Origin: Lachnospiraceae bacterium GAM79
GTDB lineage: Bacteria; Bacillota; Clostridia; Lachnospirales; Lachnospiraceae
DNA: 64,000 nt
Reading direction: 5' to 3'
Assembly (NCBI GenBank): GCA_020735665.1
Contig: CP085928.1
Span: forward strand, 1,722,501-1,786,500
Shown: piece after piece, positions 18,861 through 27,341 of the stretch
Layout: each line of letters begins with the position of its first letter
How positions within the stretch are numbered: the first letter of the stretch is position 1
Position numbers and translations under genes: made by a program
Notes under the pieces: model-generated
The model's database searches: none
Told to the model about the DNA's origin: nothing
Seen by the model: only the letters and a program-made list of their open reading frames with translations

Positions 18861-19853
18861 TCACCACCATATTCTGAATCCTTCATATTCTTTTTCCCCA
18901 ATCAGATGCTTGATCAGCTTGTATAACTCTAAACGCATCAGATACTGATATGTAACGGGGCGACCTAAATCTTTATGCATAATTGTCTGCTGTAATTTTT
19001 TCTCCAACTCCTGTGCAATCAATCTGGATGCATCCCTATTCAAGTGCAAATAATTCAGCTCCTTCGTAAAACTTTTTTCGGTTATCTGATTACGGTTTAA
19101 TAATGAAAAAAGAAGTCGATCTCCTATCAACGGTTTGAAAATTTCTGCCACATCCAGACATAGAGAAAATCTTCTAACACCAGGTTCATGGAGATAACTT
19201 ATCGTAGGATTCAATTGTGTATGATATACCTCACTAAGAACCTTTGAATAAATCAACGAATTAACAAAAGAAATCAACGAATTAATCATGTTATCAGGCG
19301 GATGCATAACTCTTTTATCAAACTCTATTTCCTGATCAATGATAACATTCCATGTAGCATAATAATGCCTTCTTATATTTCCCTCTATTCCCATTAGCTC
19401 TTGGATCGTTGATGTTTTTGGTAATTCTTTTCTCAACGAATCAATTTCTGACATATAGAAAGATACATCCTTGCCTCGTCCGTTATAATACCGGAGATTT
19501 CGGTAAATATTATCGGCAGCCGCTTCTATAAATTTTTTTGCAATGGTCAATCTCTTTCCATAATCTGTATAATGTTCAACCTGTTTTACCAATAATTGAC
19601 CTGCCAGCAGCTTTTCTTTTGGATAAAAGCTACCTGTATAAAAATTATAATAATTGAAGAAATGTATCGGGATTCCATATTGAGAAATGTAACTCAAAAA
19701 TGTTGTATTAAATGACATCTCTGACATGACATAAATATCATCAATTCGTTCAATCGGAATATCTCTTTTTTCTCCACCTGAAGATATAAATTGAAGTGTA
19801 TTATCTTTTCTTTTTAAATCTCCACTATTGTAAATATAAAAACTTTGTCCCAT
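18861..19853 (-). CDS. cas1: CRISPR-associated integrase Cas1 (type I-B)
   Basis: A 330-residue Cas1 of usual length. It opens MGQSFYIYNSGDL and has the N-terminal beta domain. The three metal ligands of the family are visible: Glu157 (GIEGNIRR), His222 (YLHEPG) and Glu237 (DVAEIFKP). It catalyses spacer integration together with Cas2 and, in this subtype, Cas4. GGAGGG lies 5 bases before the ATG. It follows cas4 with a 12-bp gap. Confidence 0.97.
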   Translation of the reverse strand: MGQSFYIYNSGDLKRKDNTLQFISSGGEKRDIPIERIDDIYVMSEMSFNTTFLSYISQYGIPIHFFNYYNFYTGSFYPKEKLLAGQLLVKQVEHYTDYGKRLTIAKKFIEAAADNIYRNLRYYNGRGKDVSFYMSEIDSLRKELPKTSTIQELMGIEGNIRRHYYATWNVIIDQEIEFDKRVMHPPDNMINSLISFVNSLIYSKVLSEVYHTQLNPTISYLHEPGVRRFSLCLDVAEIFKPLIGDRLLFSLLNRNQITEKSFTKELNYLHLNRDASRLIAQELEKKLQQTIMHKDLGRPVTYQYLMRLELYKLIKHLIGEKEYEGFRIWW

Positions 19854-19865
19854 TATCCCTCCATG

Positions 19866-20360
19866 TTAGATAAAACACAAATCATGATATGCGCACTTCC
19901 CACATATTTTTTGTTTTTCAAATGCTGGTGGTTGTTCCTGCATTTTTAACTTTTCTATATCTGCAATTATCTTCTGCAACTGTACTTCATCATCCTCTGA
20001 CAGTTCTACAACAATATTTTTTTTGATCATAGGATAATCAATCTTTGCCGTTAAGCCCTTAACTCCACGTTGTTTCAAATAATATAGATAATATTTTACC
20101 TGCCAGATTCCTGCCTCTTCTATTGCTTTACTCTTTTTTATCTCATGTAATTCCTGATGCTCTTTTATAAAATCAATATTTATTACATTATCGATATTAA
20201 TGTGTTTATCATCACGCCGGTAACTGTTCTCATCAAGTAGTTTACCCAACATAACATTTTCATTATCGGATTCCATGTTTATTTCATTTATGAAATACCA
20301 TAATTTTCTTTTACACACAAAATAATAATAAATCATTACACCAGTAACTCGATTTTCCAC
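19866..20360 (-). CDS. cas4: CRISPR-associated Cas4 (RecB-like nuclease)
   Basis: A 164-residue Cas4. The RecB-family core is visible: LHEIKKSK (Glu/Lys of the active site near 73-75), AKIDYP, and the WQVKYYLYYL helix with its Gln. The four cysteines for the 4Fe-4S cluster are Cys16 (FVCKRK) and C153-xx-C156-x5-C162 at the C-terminus. Cas4 trims prespacers and selects the PAM during adaptation. It lies 9 bp after cas3 and 12 bp before cas1. Confidence 0.95.
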   Translation of the reverse strand: MENRVTGVMIYYYFVCKRKLWYFINEINMESDNENVMLGKLLDENSYRRDDKHINIDNVINIDFIKEHQELHEIKKSKAIEEAGIWQVKYYLYYLKQRGVKGLTAKIDYPMIKKNIVVELSEDDEVQLQKIIADIEKLKMQEQPPAFEKQKICGKCAYHDLCFI

Positions 20361-20369
20361 AATTCCTCC

Positions 20370-22739
20370 TTATATAAAATTCCACTCATCATCATACTTC
20401 GTTAACGATAAGCCCATACCCCGTCCTGTCATTTCATCAAAATCATATAATAAGCATGTCCTGTGAATATCTAATCTGTCATTTATACAATTCAAATCCA
20501 CACCATCTAATTTTCTCCGATCCGAATACAGATTCAGATTAAGAGTTATATCTGCCAGTTTTGCTTTCAATATCCTTCGTATATTACTGTCAACATATGG
20601 TGTATCTAAAACACTCGTTATTGCCTCTATCAGATACTGATTTTCCTGATATATTCTATCTGGAATTACTGTAATACTTTTTATTCCACGAAAATCCTCA
20701 TCGATATCTTTCTTAGATGTATAATCTAACGGCTGCAACGATTTAAATTTAGCCAGATTTCTTTTTATCATTTGGAAGTATGCCGTATTCTTTAATGCGT
20801 CTACATCATAAACTTCATTCATATACTGAACTTTATCTTTTTCGGAAAAAAGCTTTCCATTATATGCCTCTAATAATTGTACAGATCTATCATATATATC
20901 ACTGTCATATATTCCTTTTCCATTCTTCATACATCCTGAATAATTAACATAAATTAATACATTTGCATCGGTTATATCCTTTTTCCCTGCTCTATTACAC
21001 CGTCCCATTCTTTGCAATAAGCTATCAGCCGTACACATCTCCGTATAAAGAACATCAAAATCAATATCAAGACTTGCTTCTACGATCTGTGTTGTTACCC
21101 ATATACCTGTCATCTCATCATTACTGGAAAAATCCATTATCATCTTTTCCAACTGATCCCGATGTTTTCGAATATATCTGGAATGAAGCAGGAATACCTC
21201 ATCTGTTCTTTGGGATAATTCTTCATATACCTTCTGTGCCTTTGATACTGTATTGCATATAACGAGAACTTTTTTCTTGTATCCATCTTCCGCAATTCTG
21301 TCAAAATCAAATTCTTCATGAAATAATGCGATCTTATGTCTGTCTGTTCCCATTGTAGCGGAAAAATCTATAAAAATATAATCTCTATCCTTTATCAACC
21401 GATATTTTCGCATAAAAAATTCTAAAACCGGCGGAAATGTTGCTGTTATGATTGCGAATTTTCCTTCCATTTGTTTTAGTTCTGACAAGCCGTAAATTAA
21501 TGCTGCTACTATCTTAGGAGAATATGACTGAATCTCATCTATAATTAATTTTGAATATTTCAGTGTCGCTGCAAAAATCTCAGTGCCCGGGGCTTTATAA
21601 ACAAATTTAAATAATTGATCTACCGTGCAGACAGTAAGCGGATACGAGAACAATTTTGCCTGCTCATATCTGGTATTCCCATCTGTAAATTGCCCATCTG
21701 TTCCATCAAAATAACTGCTTAGGCTATCAGAATGAAGCAATGCTACATCCTTATACATATACCTGTCCTTTATTCTGCTATATATGGCATTAGAAGAAAC
21801 TTTTAACGGTAATGTATAAAAACCTTTCTCGCCATTTGCCCATAATAAAGCTGCCTCTGTTTTTCCTGATCCAGTAGGTGCTATAACTACAACATTATCA
21901 TCACTATGTTCCTGCATAAAAACCTGCAACTCACGCAATGAATTTGAAAAGTAATCGCGAATCGTGCTGCATAATTTTTTCTCAGCAATGTCACTGTGTA
22001 ATTCTGCTTCTTCATATCCTGCACTTACCGTCCAGTCAAACTTATTCAACAAGCCCTTTATCAACATATATTCACACCATGTTTGCTCATCTACACTTCT
22101 CAATTTCATTGTAGGATTATTCGAATACAACAGTTGATTACGATTTGCGGCAGAAAATTTCACATCTTCCTTTCCCAAATATTCCTGCAAATATTTTTTA
22201 TACCATTTATCGTAATAGTCATAAAAATCCTTATCAGAAAAACTATCCTTCCGATCATGATGATAATAGACTGCTGTCAATAACACAGAAAAGTCATCGC
22301 CTGTACATTCTGGTATTTCCTGCTTAACCTGTTTCTCTGATAAACTAAGTGCACTAAGAAAACCATGTGGTATCTGCCTTTCAGCCATCCTTGTAAGTTG
22401 AGGATTGACAATTGTCTGGAAAATATAATTAGCTTTTCCAAGGTCATGCACTCGGCATGCCTCTAAAACCAGATTCTTTTCCTTTTCTGTAAAATACATA
22501 TCAAAAATCTCAAAGAATTTTCCTGCACAGTTAACAATATCCTTCTCATGTTCTCTTAAAGTTTTTTGCTCCTGAACAGTTTGCTGTTTCAAAGAATCCA
22601 AGTAAGAAATGATCATCTTCGACTCATTTTCATTCAATTTATCCATCTGGCTGCCCAAAAGATAAATCAATATGTTTCTGATGTCATTTACATTTTTAAC
22701 TTCCTTCTTGGTGTCATTTGACTTTGCATAATATTCCAT
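20370..22739 (-). CDS. cas3: CRISPR-associated helicase-nuclease Cas3
   Basis: A 789-residue Cas3 with both activities in one chain. The N-terminal HD nuclease has RVHDLGKAN (His-Asp near 98-99), IPHGFLSAL and YYHHDRKD (160-164). The SF2 helicase has Walker A APTGSGKT (286-293), DEIQ (400-403, in place of DEAH), ITATFPP (430-436) and motif VI QRMGRCNR (575-582). All key residues seem intact, so target-strand degradation should be possible. It follows cas5 with a 29-bp gap. Confidence 0.97.
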   Translation of the reverse strand: MEYYAKSNDTKKEVKNVNDIRNILIYLLGSQMDKLNENESKMIISYLDSLKQQTVQEQKTLREHEKDIVNCAGKFFEIFDMYFTEKEKNLVLEACRVHDLGKANYIFQTIVNPQLTRMAERQIPHGFLSALSLSEKQVKQEIPECTGDDFSVLLTAVYYHHDRKDSFSDKDFYDYYDKWYKKYLQEYLGKEDVKFSAANRNQLLYSNNPTMKLRSVDEQTWCEYMLIKGLLNKFDWTVSAGYEEAELHSDIAEKKLCSTIRDYFSNSLRELQVFMQEHSDDNVVVIAPTGSGKTEAALLWANGEKGFYTLPLKVSSNAIYSRIKDRYMYKDVALLHSDSLSSYFDGTDGQFTDGNTRYEQAKLFSYPLTVCTVDQLFKFVYKAPGTEIFAATLKYSKLIIDEIQSYSPKIVAALIYGLSELKQMEGKFAIITATFPPVLEFFMRKYRLIKDRDYIFIDFSATMGTDRHKIALFHEEFDFDRIAEDGYKKKVLVICNTVSKAQKVYEELSQRTDEVFLLHSRYIRKHRDQLEKMIMDFSSNDEMTGIWVTTQIVEASLDIDFDVLYTEMCTADSLLQRMGRCNRAGKKDITDANVLIYVNYSGCMKNGKGIYDSDIYDRSVQLLEAYNGKLFSEKDKVQYMNEVYDVDALKNTAYFQMIKRNLAKFKSLQPLDYTSKKDIDEDFRGIKSITVIPDRIYQENQYLIEAITSVLDTPYVDSNIRRILKAKLADITLNLNLYSDRRKLDGVDLNCINDRLDIHRTCLLYDFDEMTGRGMGLSLTKYDDEWNFI

Positions 22740-22768
22740 ATCGTATTGTCAATCCCTCTCTTATCTTG

Positions 22769-23476
22769 TTATGCGAACGCAACAACATCCCCATAGGTAT
22801 CGATATATGCATTCACTACTGAAGTATCCTTCGGCATATAATACGCTTTTACCTTTCCACCATCCGGTTTCCATCTGCGATATCCCTGCGGTGTTATCTC
22901 GTATTCCTTTGTTAACATGTAAGTCGTGCTTGTACGTCGTCCAATATCCAGTTCTGATTGAAATGGAATATAGATATTATTTCGAATCGTTGCTGATTCA
23001 ACTTTCTGTAATTCAACAATTTCTACATTTTGAATATCCAGCAAATCTTCATACCGCCCTAATGATGGATAAATAATCGGACACTTCAGTGCCTGATAAA
23101 TCTTATCAAAATCTTCCTCCTCAGGTATAATATGTAAAACCATCCGATTATCACAGATCAGTTCTACATGTGCAATCCCCTTAAACACACCATAATCTTT
23201 GTCTTCACCTTTGATACAGAGCTGATGTCTGCCTTCTTCATACTTTGTATCGAATTTGAATGAATATCTTGTATACAATTCTGATACAGAACCTGCGTTT
23301 TCTCCCTGGATACTTACCTGCATCTTGTGATAACTGTCAAATCCACTAATTGCGTGAATCATACCAATAACAGTTGAATATGGTGGCAACGGATAAGATT
23401 CTTTTATAATGAAACTACTTGGTTTTCTGTAGTTCGCAAGGTTTTGAAAACAATCAATTCTAATTGCTCGCTCCAT
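22769..23476 (-). CDS. cas5: CRISPR-associated Cas5 (type I-B)
   Basis: A Cas5 RAMP protein of about 235 residues. The family pattern IRID-x-QNLANYRKP...SYPLPPYSTVIGMIHAISGF is clear. Cas5 caps the 5' handle of the crRNA in Cascade. The gene overlaps the end of cas7. The start is placed at complement 23474-23476 (MERAIRI) by comparison with the family; ATG at 23485 or TTG at 23488 are alternatives using the AAGGAAG site inside cas7. Translational coupling to cas7 is likely. Confidence 0.94.
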   Translation of the reverse strand: MERAIRIDCFQNLANYRKPSSFIIKESYPLPPYSTVIGMIHAISGFDSYHKMQVSIQGENAGSVSELYTRYSFKFDTKYEEGRHQLCIKGEDKDYGVFKGIAHVELICDNRMVLHIIPEEEDFDKIYQALKCPIIYPSLGRYEDLLDIQNVEIVELQKVESATIRNNIYIPFQSELDIGRRTSTTYMLTKEYEITPQGYRRWKPDGGKVKAYYMPKDTSVVNAYIDTYGDVVAFA

Positions 23477-24338
23477 AATATTCATCAACTTCCTTTTTCA
23501 ACTGTTTAAATACATCTGCAACTGTCTTTGTGTTCAATGTATCTTTTAATTCTGCATCATTCTGGAAAATACCTGTCACAACTCCAACACTGGTATTGTT
23601 CTTTATATCCTCATCACTTTCAATAATCTCTCCAAGCATCTTCGTGTTTATGGCTCCATTTTCCAAAGATACTCTATTTTCAAAGAACGGATTTTTTCTT
23701 ATATATCGACCACCGATTGCAAATACAGGACTAAGGTTCTCTCTTCTTCCCTTTATATCACGATATAAATACTGGATCGTATCAAGAAATTTTTTTACTC
23801 GATCTGCTTTTTCTTCTGCAGATATCTCAAGATCTCCATCCACACCAATACGATCAAGATCTATAGTGATCGTATATGAGTAGAATGACTTCTGTATCTC
23901 ACTCTGTGCGATCGCATTATCAAGATCCTGGCGTCTTGCCAATCCAATATTGGTTAAAAATTCCAAATCGCTCTGATAAGGCTCTAATGATACCGCATTA
24001 CTCAGTCGAACAACTGCACTTCTGGTATCAGCTCCGCCTTTTTTATCCTCTCCTTTTGCACTGGTCTTCATATAACCAAAAAAGTCAATTTCCGGATAAT
24101 CTTTTATATTAGCAGTTGGTGCAAACTGAACGACTCCACTCTTTCCATCAACAGGTGTTGTATCCCATCCTAACTGCTGAATAATATTGTATCTCAATGC
24201 CTGTCTTGATATATAAGAATATTGCTCATATGTTCCTCGTGATAATTTTTTGAGTGTAGTAATATTACCTACGCCCTCTCCATAATTTGCACTTTCTGCA
24301 AGAAATACCATTGTAAGTGTTAAACCATTCCTAATCAT
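23460..24338 (-). CDS. cas7: CRISPR-associated Cas7 (Cst2/DevR family)
   Basis: A 292-residue Cas7, the backbone subunit that polymerises along the crRNA. It opens MIRNGLTLTMVFLAESANYG and has the family features RGTYEQYSYISRQALRY and FFGYMKT. GGAGG sits 9 bases before the chosen ATG (complement 24336-24338), inside the cas8 3' end; an upstream frame to 24362 lacks a site. The first bases overlap cas8 by 8 and the last bases overlap cas5 by up to 29. Confidence 0.95.
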   Translation of the reverse strand: MIRNGLTLTMVFLAESANYGEGVGNITTLKKLSRGTYEQYSYISRQALRYNIIQQLGWDTTPVDGKSGVVQFAPTANIKDYPEIDFFGYMKTSAKGEDKKGGADTRSAVVRLSNAVSLEPYQSDLEFLTNIGLARRQDLDNAIAQSEIQKSFYSYTITIDLDRIGVDGDLEISAEEKADRVKKFLDTIQYLYRDIKGRRENLSPVFAIGGRYIRKNPFFENRVSLENGAINTKMLGEIIESDEDIKNNTSVGVVTGIFQNDAELKDTLNTKTVADVFKQLKKEVDEYYGASN

Positions 24339-26013
24339 TAACCTTTTCCTCCTTTTTTTCATAATGACTTCCTTCTAATCCCATAAGGAATGCATATCCA
24401 TACTCTCTAAACTTCTCCCGATTATCCAGACACTCTATGAATGCATCCGGAACTGTCAGATTTACAGAACAATAGATACGCATTATAATTTCCATAAAAT
24501 GGGAAACATCTCCAACTGCAACTGCATTCAGTAATCGATATACCGTACCTCTGATTCTTGAATCATCACTTGTGCCTTTCGCTGCTAACAGTTTATTTCT
24601 TAATTCATATCCACACTCTCTAACTTTGTATCGATTCACTATTGCACCTCCTATCTTATTCTTATCTTCATTATCTTTCTTCAATAAACTTACACGAATC
24701 TGAATATCATATACCCAATAAGCATCTACCAAATATGTCTTTACATCCATAGACTGCCTTAACAAGATATTTAATAATGGATATTGATTTCTATACCGAA
24801 GAATATTCAATATAACTGTTTCATGTATATTTATGTATTCAGTCCCCTTTTTTATATATGGGTATTTACTTAATACATCAAGTCCAGCCCTTACTTTCTC
24901 ATCATTTAATATTGCAAGGATATTTTTATTGATAATATCAAATGTATAACGTTCGCTTTCATCCCTGCCTCTGGTTATGATCTGAATATTACCTAGTTCT
25001 TCCGTCTTCATCTTCAATAACAGATTCAATGTTCTGGAAATCCATGAAGTATATCGTTCTCCATCTTCTCTTTCCACATCCTGCATAATGCCATCCTTAC
25101 GATTTACCTCTAATAATTCCTGAATGTTCTGATCCGTATTAATAAACAGGAATCGATTTCCCATCAGATAAAAACCAAGAGGAGATAATGCATATACAAA
25201 TGCACACACCGGACATAAGAAAGCATCTACTTTACAATTCCAGAAAGCTGATTGTTTTCTTGCCAGATCATCTGCCTGATCCTTCATAAATGCAAGTGAT
25301 ACTTTCGTCTTCGAATCAATCATTGCACTACAATCAATGCATATCTCCTTTGCCTTCTTTTGATCAATTGCTATATAAGTCCGAAATGGTTCTGAAAAAT
25401 CATTTTCAAAAACCTCTCGCATATTTTTCGCTGCATTTGCACGTAATAGAAAACATTTTCCATCCCAGAAACGATTGATGTAATTATATATGGCACTCTT
25501 CATGATCAAGGTTTCTGCACAAATGGGCTGAATAAGAAATTCATGTAACTGAACCAATCGATCCCGCAACAGTTCCGGTTCCATAGATTCTTTCAGTTTT
25601 ACCGCCTTAAGCATCTCATATGCTTCTGTGGTATCAACCTCATCCTTTATACTGGCAATGCCCGATTTATAACTGTTAGACAAAAGTTTATCGTTAATGA
25701 ATTTGATATCATCTTTCCACTTTTTACCATCCCATTCCGGCAAATCCAGTACAGCTAACAAATTCTTAATCTTATCCAATATTGTTTGATATACACTATG
25801 TGACCTGTAATATGTCGTGATCCCACGAAAGTATAAATCCGTCCAGTCCGTTTCCTGACAGAAATCTGTATCAAGCCATAATTGCTGATTATCTTCCGTA
25901 TAGCCATAATCCAAATCTTCCGATGCAGCAGCAATTTCGTCCAGTATATAATGCATACCTACGATTCCCGCATTTTTCAGAAAATCACCCATTGGTATAT
26001 AGATTCTACCCAA
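24331..26013 (-). CDS. cas8b1: CRISPR-associated large subunit Cas8b1/Cst1
   Basis: A 560-residue large Cascade subunit of the Cst1 (Tneap) type. Its hallmark is a split zinc-binding pair, C225-xx-C228 and C267-xx-C270 (CPVCAFVYALSPLG). Cas8 reads the PAM and helps recruit Cas3. Translation starts at a TTG (complement 26011-26013) with AAAGGAGG 8 bases upstream; no better ATG is near. The rare start may lower its level relative to Cas7, as Cascade stoichiometry needs. Confidence 0.93.
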   Translation of the reverse strand: MGRIYIPMGDFLKNAGIVGMHYILDEIAAASEDLDYGYTEDNQQLWLDTDFCQETDWTDLYFRGITTYYRSHSVYQTILDKIKNLLAVLDLPEWDGKKWKDDIKFINDKLLSNSYKSGIASIKDEVDTTEAYEMLKAVKLKESMEPELLRDRLVQLHEFLIQPICAETLIMKSAIYNYINRFWDGKCFLLRANAAKNMREVFENDFSEPFRTYIAIDQKKAKEICIDCSAMIDSKTKVSLAFMKDQADDLARKQSAFWNCKVDAFLCPVCAFVYALSPLGFYLMGNRFLFINTDQNIQELLEVNRKDGIMQDVEREDGERYTSWISRTLNLLLKMKTEELGNIQIITRGRDESERYTFDIINKNILAILNDEKVRAGLDVLSKYPYIKKGTEYINIHETVILNILRYRNQYPLLNILLRQSMDVKTYLVDAYWVYDIQIRVSLLKKDNEDKNKIGGAIVNRYKVRECGYELRNKLLAAKGTSDDSRIRGTVYRLLNAVAVGDVSHFMEIIMRIYCSVNLTVPDAFIECLDNREKFREYGYAFLMGLEGSHYEKKEEKVND

Positions 26014-26032
26014 CTTATAATCCTCCTTTCTT

Positions 26033-26755
26033 CTAACCTAATACTTCAAACTTTCCATTTCCTGTCGACCTGCGTACTCCAATTCCGGATCTCTGCAGAA
26101 CATTTAATAAAGCAACAGAGCCTTTTAATTTGAAAATACCAAGCGAAGCATCTGTATTTCTTCCAAACACTGGTATTATAACCTTTTTCCCTTTGATCGC
26201 CTGAATAGAAAAATCATCTGTCTCAACCGGAATATTCATTCTTTGAATAAAGATCTTAACATTCTCTTTCACAACGTCTGAAAACTCATCCTTATCAAAC
26301 GTATAATAACTGTCTGAATTGGTATCATTATCATGGTATCTTGCCAGTAATGGGCTCTGCATTTTTATGATGATTTCATCATCTATGATATCATTTATAT
26401 TCTGAATATACACAGATATTAATTGCATGGAATTCTTGTTCATCGAATAATGCCGAAATTTCATAGTCTGAAACGCATTAAACAAATATAAAAATTCCTT
26501 ATCATCAGCATCTGTAAAAAACACCATGAATTCGTTCTTATCAAGAAGTATCTTATCGTCTGTAAACTTAGCACCGGGAAGATAATACGAATATGTAAAC
26601 GCCTTCATGATTGATCTGCTCTTATCATATAAACGCTGATACAAATCTTCGGAAATATTCTTCGTCGCAGCCTTTAAAAAACTTGTAAACAAACGATCCA
26701 TCTCCTTCGGAAGAAAAGGAAATTCCAATTTAAAACGCAGTTTAATCTGATACAT
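26033..26755 (-). CDS. cas6: CRISPR RNA endonuclease Cas6
   Basis: A 240-residue Cas6 RAMP nuclease that cuts the repeat to release crRNAs. It begins MYQIKLRFKLEFPFLP and ends with the glycine-rich loop GIGVRRSTGNGKFEVLG, typical of Cas6. GAAGGAGGTG lies 5 bases before the ATG at complement 26753-26755; the longer frame to 26830 runs through the promoter. It is the first gene of the cas operon and the one directly downstream of the crRNA-like regulatory locus. It probably also processes that RNA. Confidence 0.94.
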   Translation of the reverse strand: MYQIKLRFKLEFPFLPKEMDRLFTSFLKAATKNISEDLYQRLYDKSRSIMKAFTYSYYLPGAKFTDDKILLDKNEFMVFFTDADDKEFLYLFNAFQTMKFRHYSMNKNSMQLISVYIQNINDIIDDEIIIKMQSPLLARYHDNDTNSDSYYTFDKDEFSDVVKENVKIFIQRMNIPVETDDFSIQAIKGKKVIIPVFGRNTDASLGIFKLKGSVALLNVLQRSGIGVRRSTGNGKFEVLG

Positions 26756-26795
26756 TTTTTCACCTCCTTCATAATTTATTTGACTTTGTATTATC

Positions 26796-26824
26796 AAAAT
26801 AGCATTTCTTTTATAATAAGTCAA
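26796..26824 (-). promoter_or_regulatory. Promoter of the cas operon
   Basis: On the minus strand, TTGACT (complement 26819-26824) is separated by 17 bases from TATTTT (complement 26796-26801). The cas6 ATG lies about 40 bases further on. It is the only well-spaced promoter I see before cas6. Confidence 0.7.
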
Positions 26825-26828
26825 TATC

Positions 26829-26852
26829 ATTTTACAATAAAAGTTTAATTGG
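26829..26852 (-). promoter_or_regulatory. Candidate autorepression target site (protospacer plus CCA PAM) at the cas promoter
   Basis: Read on the minus strand, CCA (complement 26850-26852) is followed by 21 bases (complement 26829-26849). These equal the 21-nt guide of the crRNA-like RNA at 19 positions; mismatches fall at guide positions 6 and 16. The site ends four bases before the -35 box of the cas promoter, so Cascade bound here would cover or block it. Confidence 0.8.
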
Positions 26853-26875
26853 TGAATTTTTGAATTATTATTATA

Positions 26876-26904
26876 TTGTAATTTTTTTTTGTTCCATATA
26901 TAAT
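26876..26904 (+). promoter_or_regulatory. Promoter of the crRNA-like RNA
   Basis: TTGTAA (26876-26881), a 17-base spacer and a consensus TATAAT (26899-26904) on the plus strand. The predicted transcript start is near 26911, inside the first degenerate repeat. That would explain why only the 3' part of that repeat is conserved. Confidence 0.75.
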
Positions 26905-26908
26905 TTTA

Positions 26909-26928
26909 ATACATTGTGGAATGTAAAT
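26909..26928 (+). repeat. Degenerate CRISPR repeat 1 (psi-R1)
   Basis: These 20 bases (ATACATTGTGGAATGTAAAT) match the last 20 bases of the crRNA-orientation repeat at 18 of 20 positions. The preceding TTTTAATA also matches the repeat start if a 4-base gap is allowed. Confidence 0.88.
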
Positions 26929-26949
26929 ATTAATCTTTTATTGAAAAAT

Positions 26950-26979
26950 CTATTAATTGCCACATATTGGAATGTACTT
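26950..26979 (+). repeat. Degenerate CRISPR repeat 2 (psi-R2)
   Basis: An ungapped 30-base alignment to the crRNA-orientation repeat gives 20 identities, including TTGGAATGT against GTGGAATGT. It begins exactly where the 21-base guide ends. Confidence 0.75.
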
Positions 26980-27001
26980 TATATTCCACAATGTATTTTT
27001 T
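26962..27001 (+). terminator. Terminator of the crRNA-like RNA, built from psi-R2 and its inverted copy
   Basis: ACAT-xx-TGGAAT (26962-26973) pairs with ATTCCA-xx-ATGT (26983-26994), followed by a T-run (26996-27001). Confidence 0.7.
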
Positions 27002-27341
27002 GTTGCACTTCTTAAAACCTTCTTAAAATATAATAATCTATACAATGTACAAAAAATCGTCCATCGTATCAATTTCACTTCATAATTATAGGGATTTCAT
27101 ATTAGGAAATGTAGAAAACTAAAAAGCCTCTACCTCAGACCCGCCCCCTTTTATTATGGAAATATTATACCTTTATTTAACAAAATGCGCAATAATATAC
27201 GCATATTTTGTCAATTTAAAGAAAATATTTTTTTCTTATCTTATCCCATCATTGCTAATAGTTACTTTTATAAATATGTTACAAACGCACAAACGCCCCC
27301 GCTTATACAAGCGAGGGCGTTTGTCAAACCATGTAATACAT
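27002..27341. other. Non-coding stretch between the crRNA-like RNA and the PPOX gene, with a hairpin
   Basis: Very AT-rich, with no frame that has a ribosome site. A perfect hairpin (ACAAACGCCC...GGGCGTTTGT, 27289-27324) lies 18 bp past the PPOX stop and probably ends that leftward transcript. Nothing that resembles a CreT-type toxin was found. Confidence 0.5.

Larger units (their letters stand above)
26911..27001 (+). ncRNA. CreR-like crRNA-resembling regulatory RNA (candidate)
   Basis: A predicted ~90-nt RNA divergent from cas6. Order: the 3' part of a degenerate CRISPR repeat with handle AUGUAAAU (array handle AUGUGAAU), a 21-nt guide (26929-26949), a second degenerate repeat (26950-26979) and a hairpin terminator. 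The guide matches the site beside the cas promoter -35 box at 19/21 positions with a CCA PAM. crRNA-like RNAs that steer the effector to repress promoters (CreA, CreR) are known from other CRISPR-Cas systems, and a short guide is expected to allow binding without cleavage. Expression and processing by Cas6 are predictions. Confidence 0.8.

Noticed and set aside
26829-26949. The guide/target match read only as an inverted repeat for a protein regulator
   Set aside because: Possible in principle, but it would not explain the exact boundaries given by the two repeat remnants, the CCA, or the dedicated promoter and terminator; kept as the main alternative.
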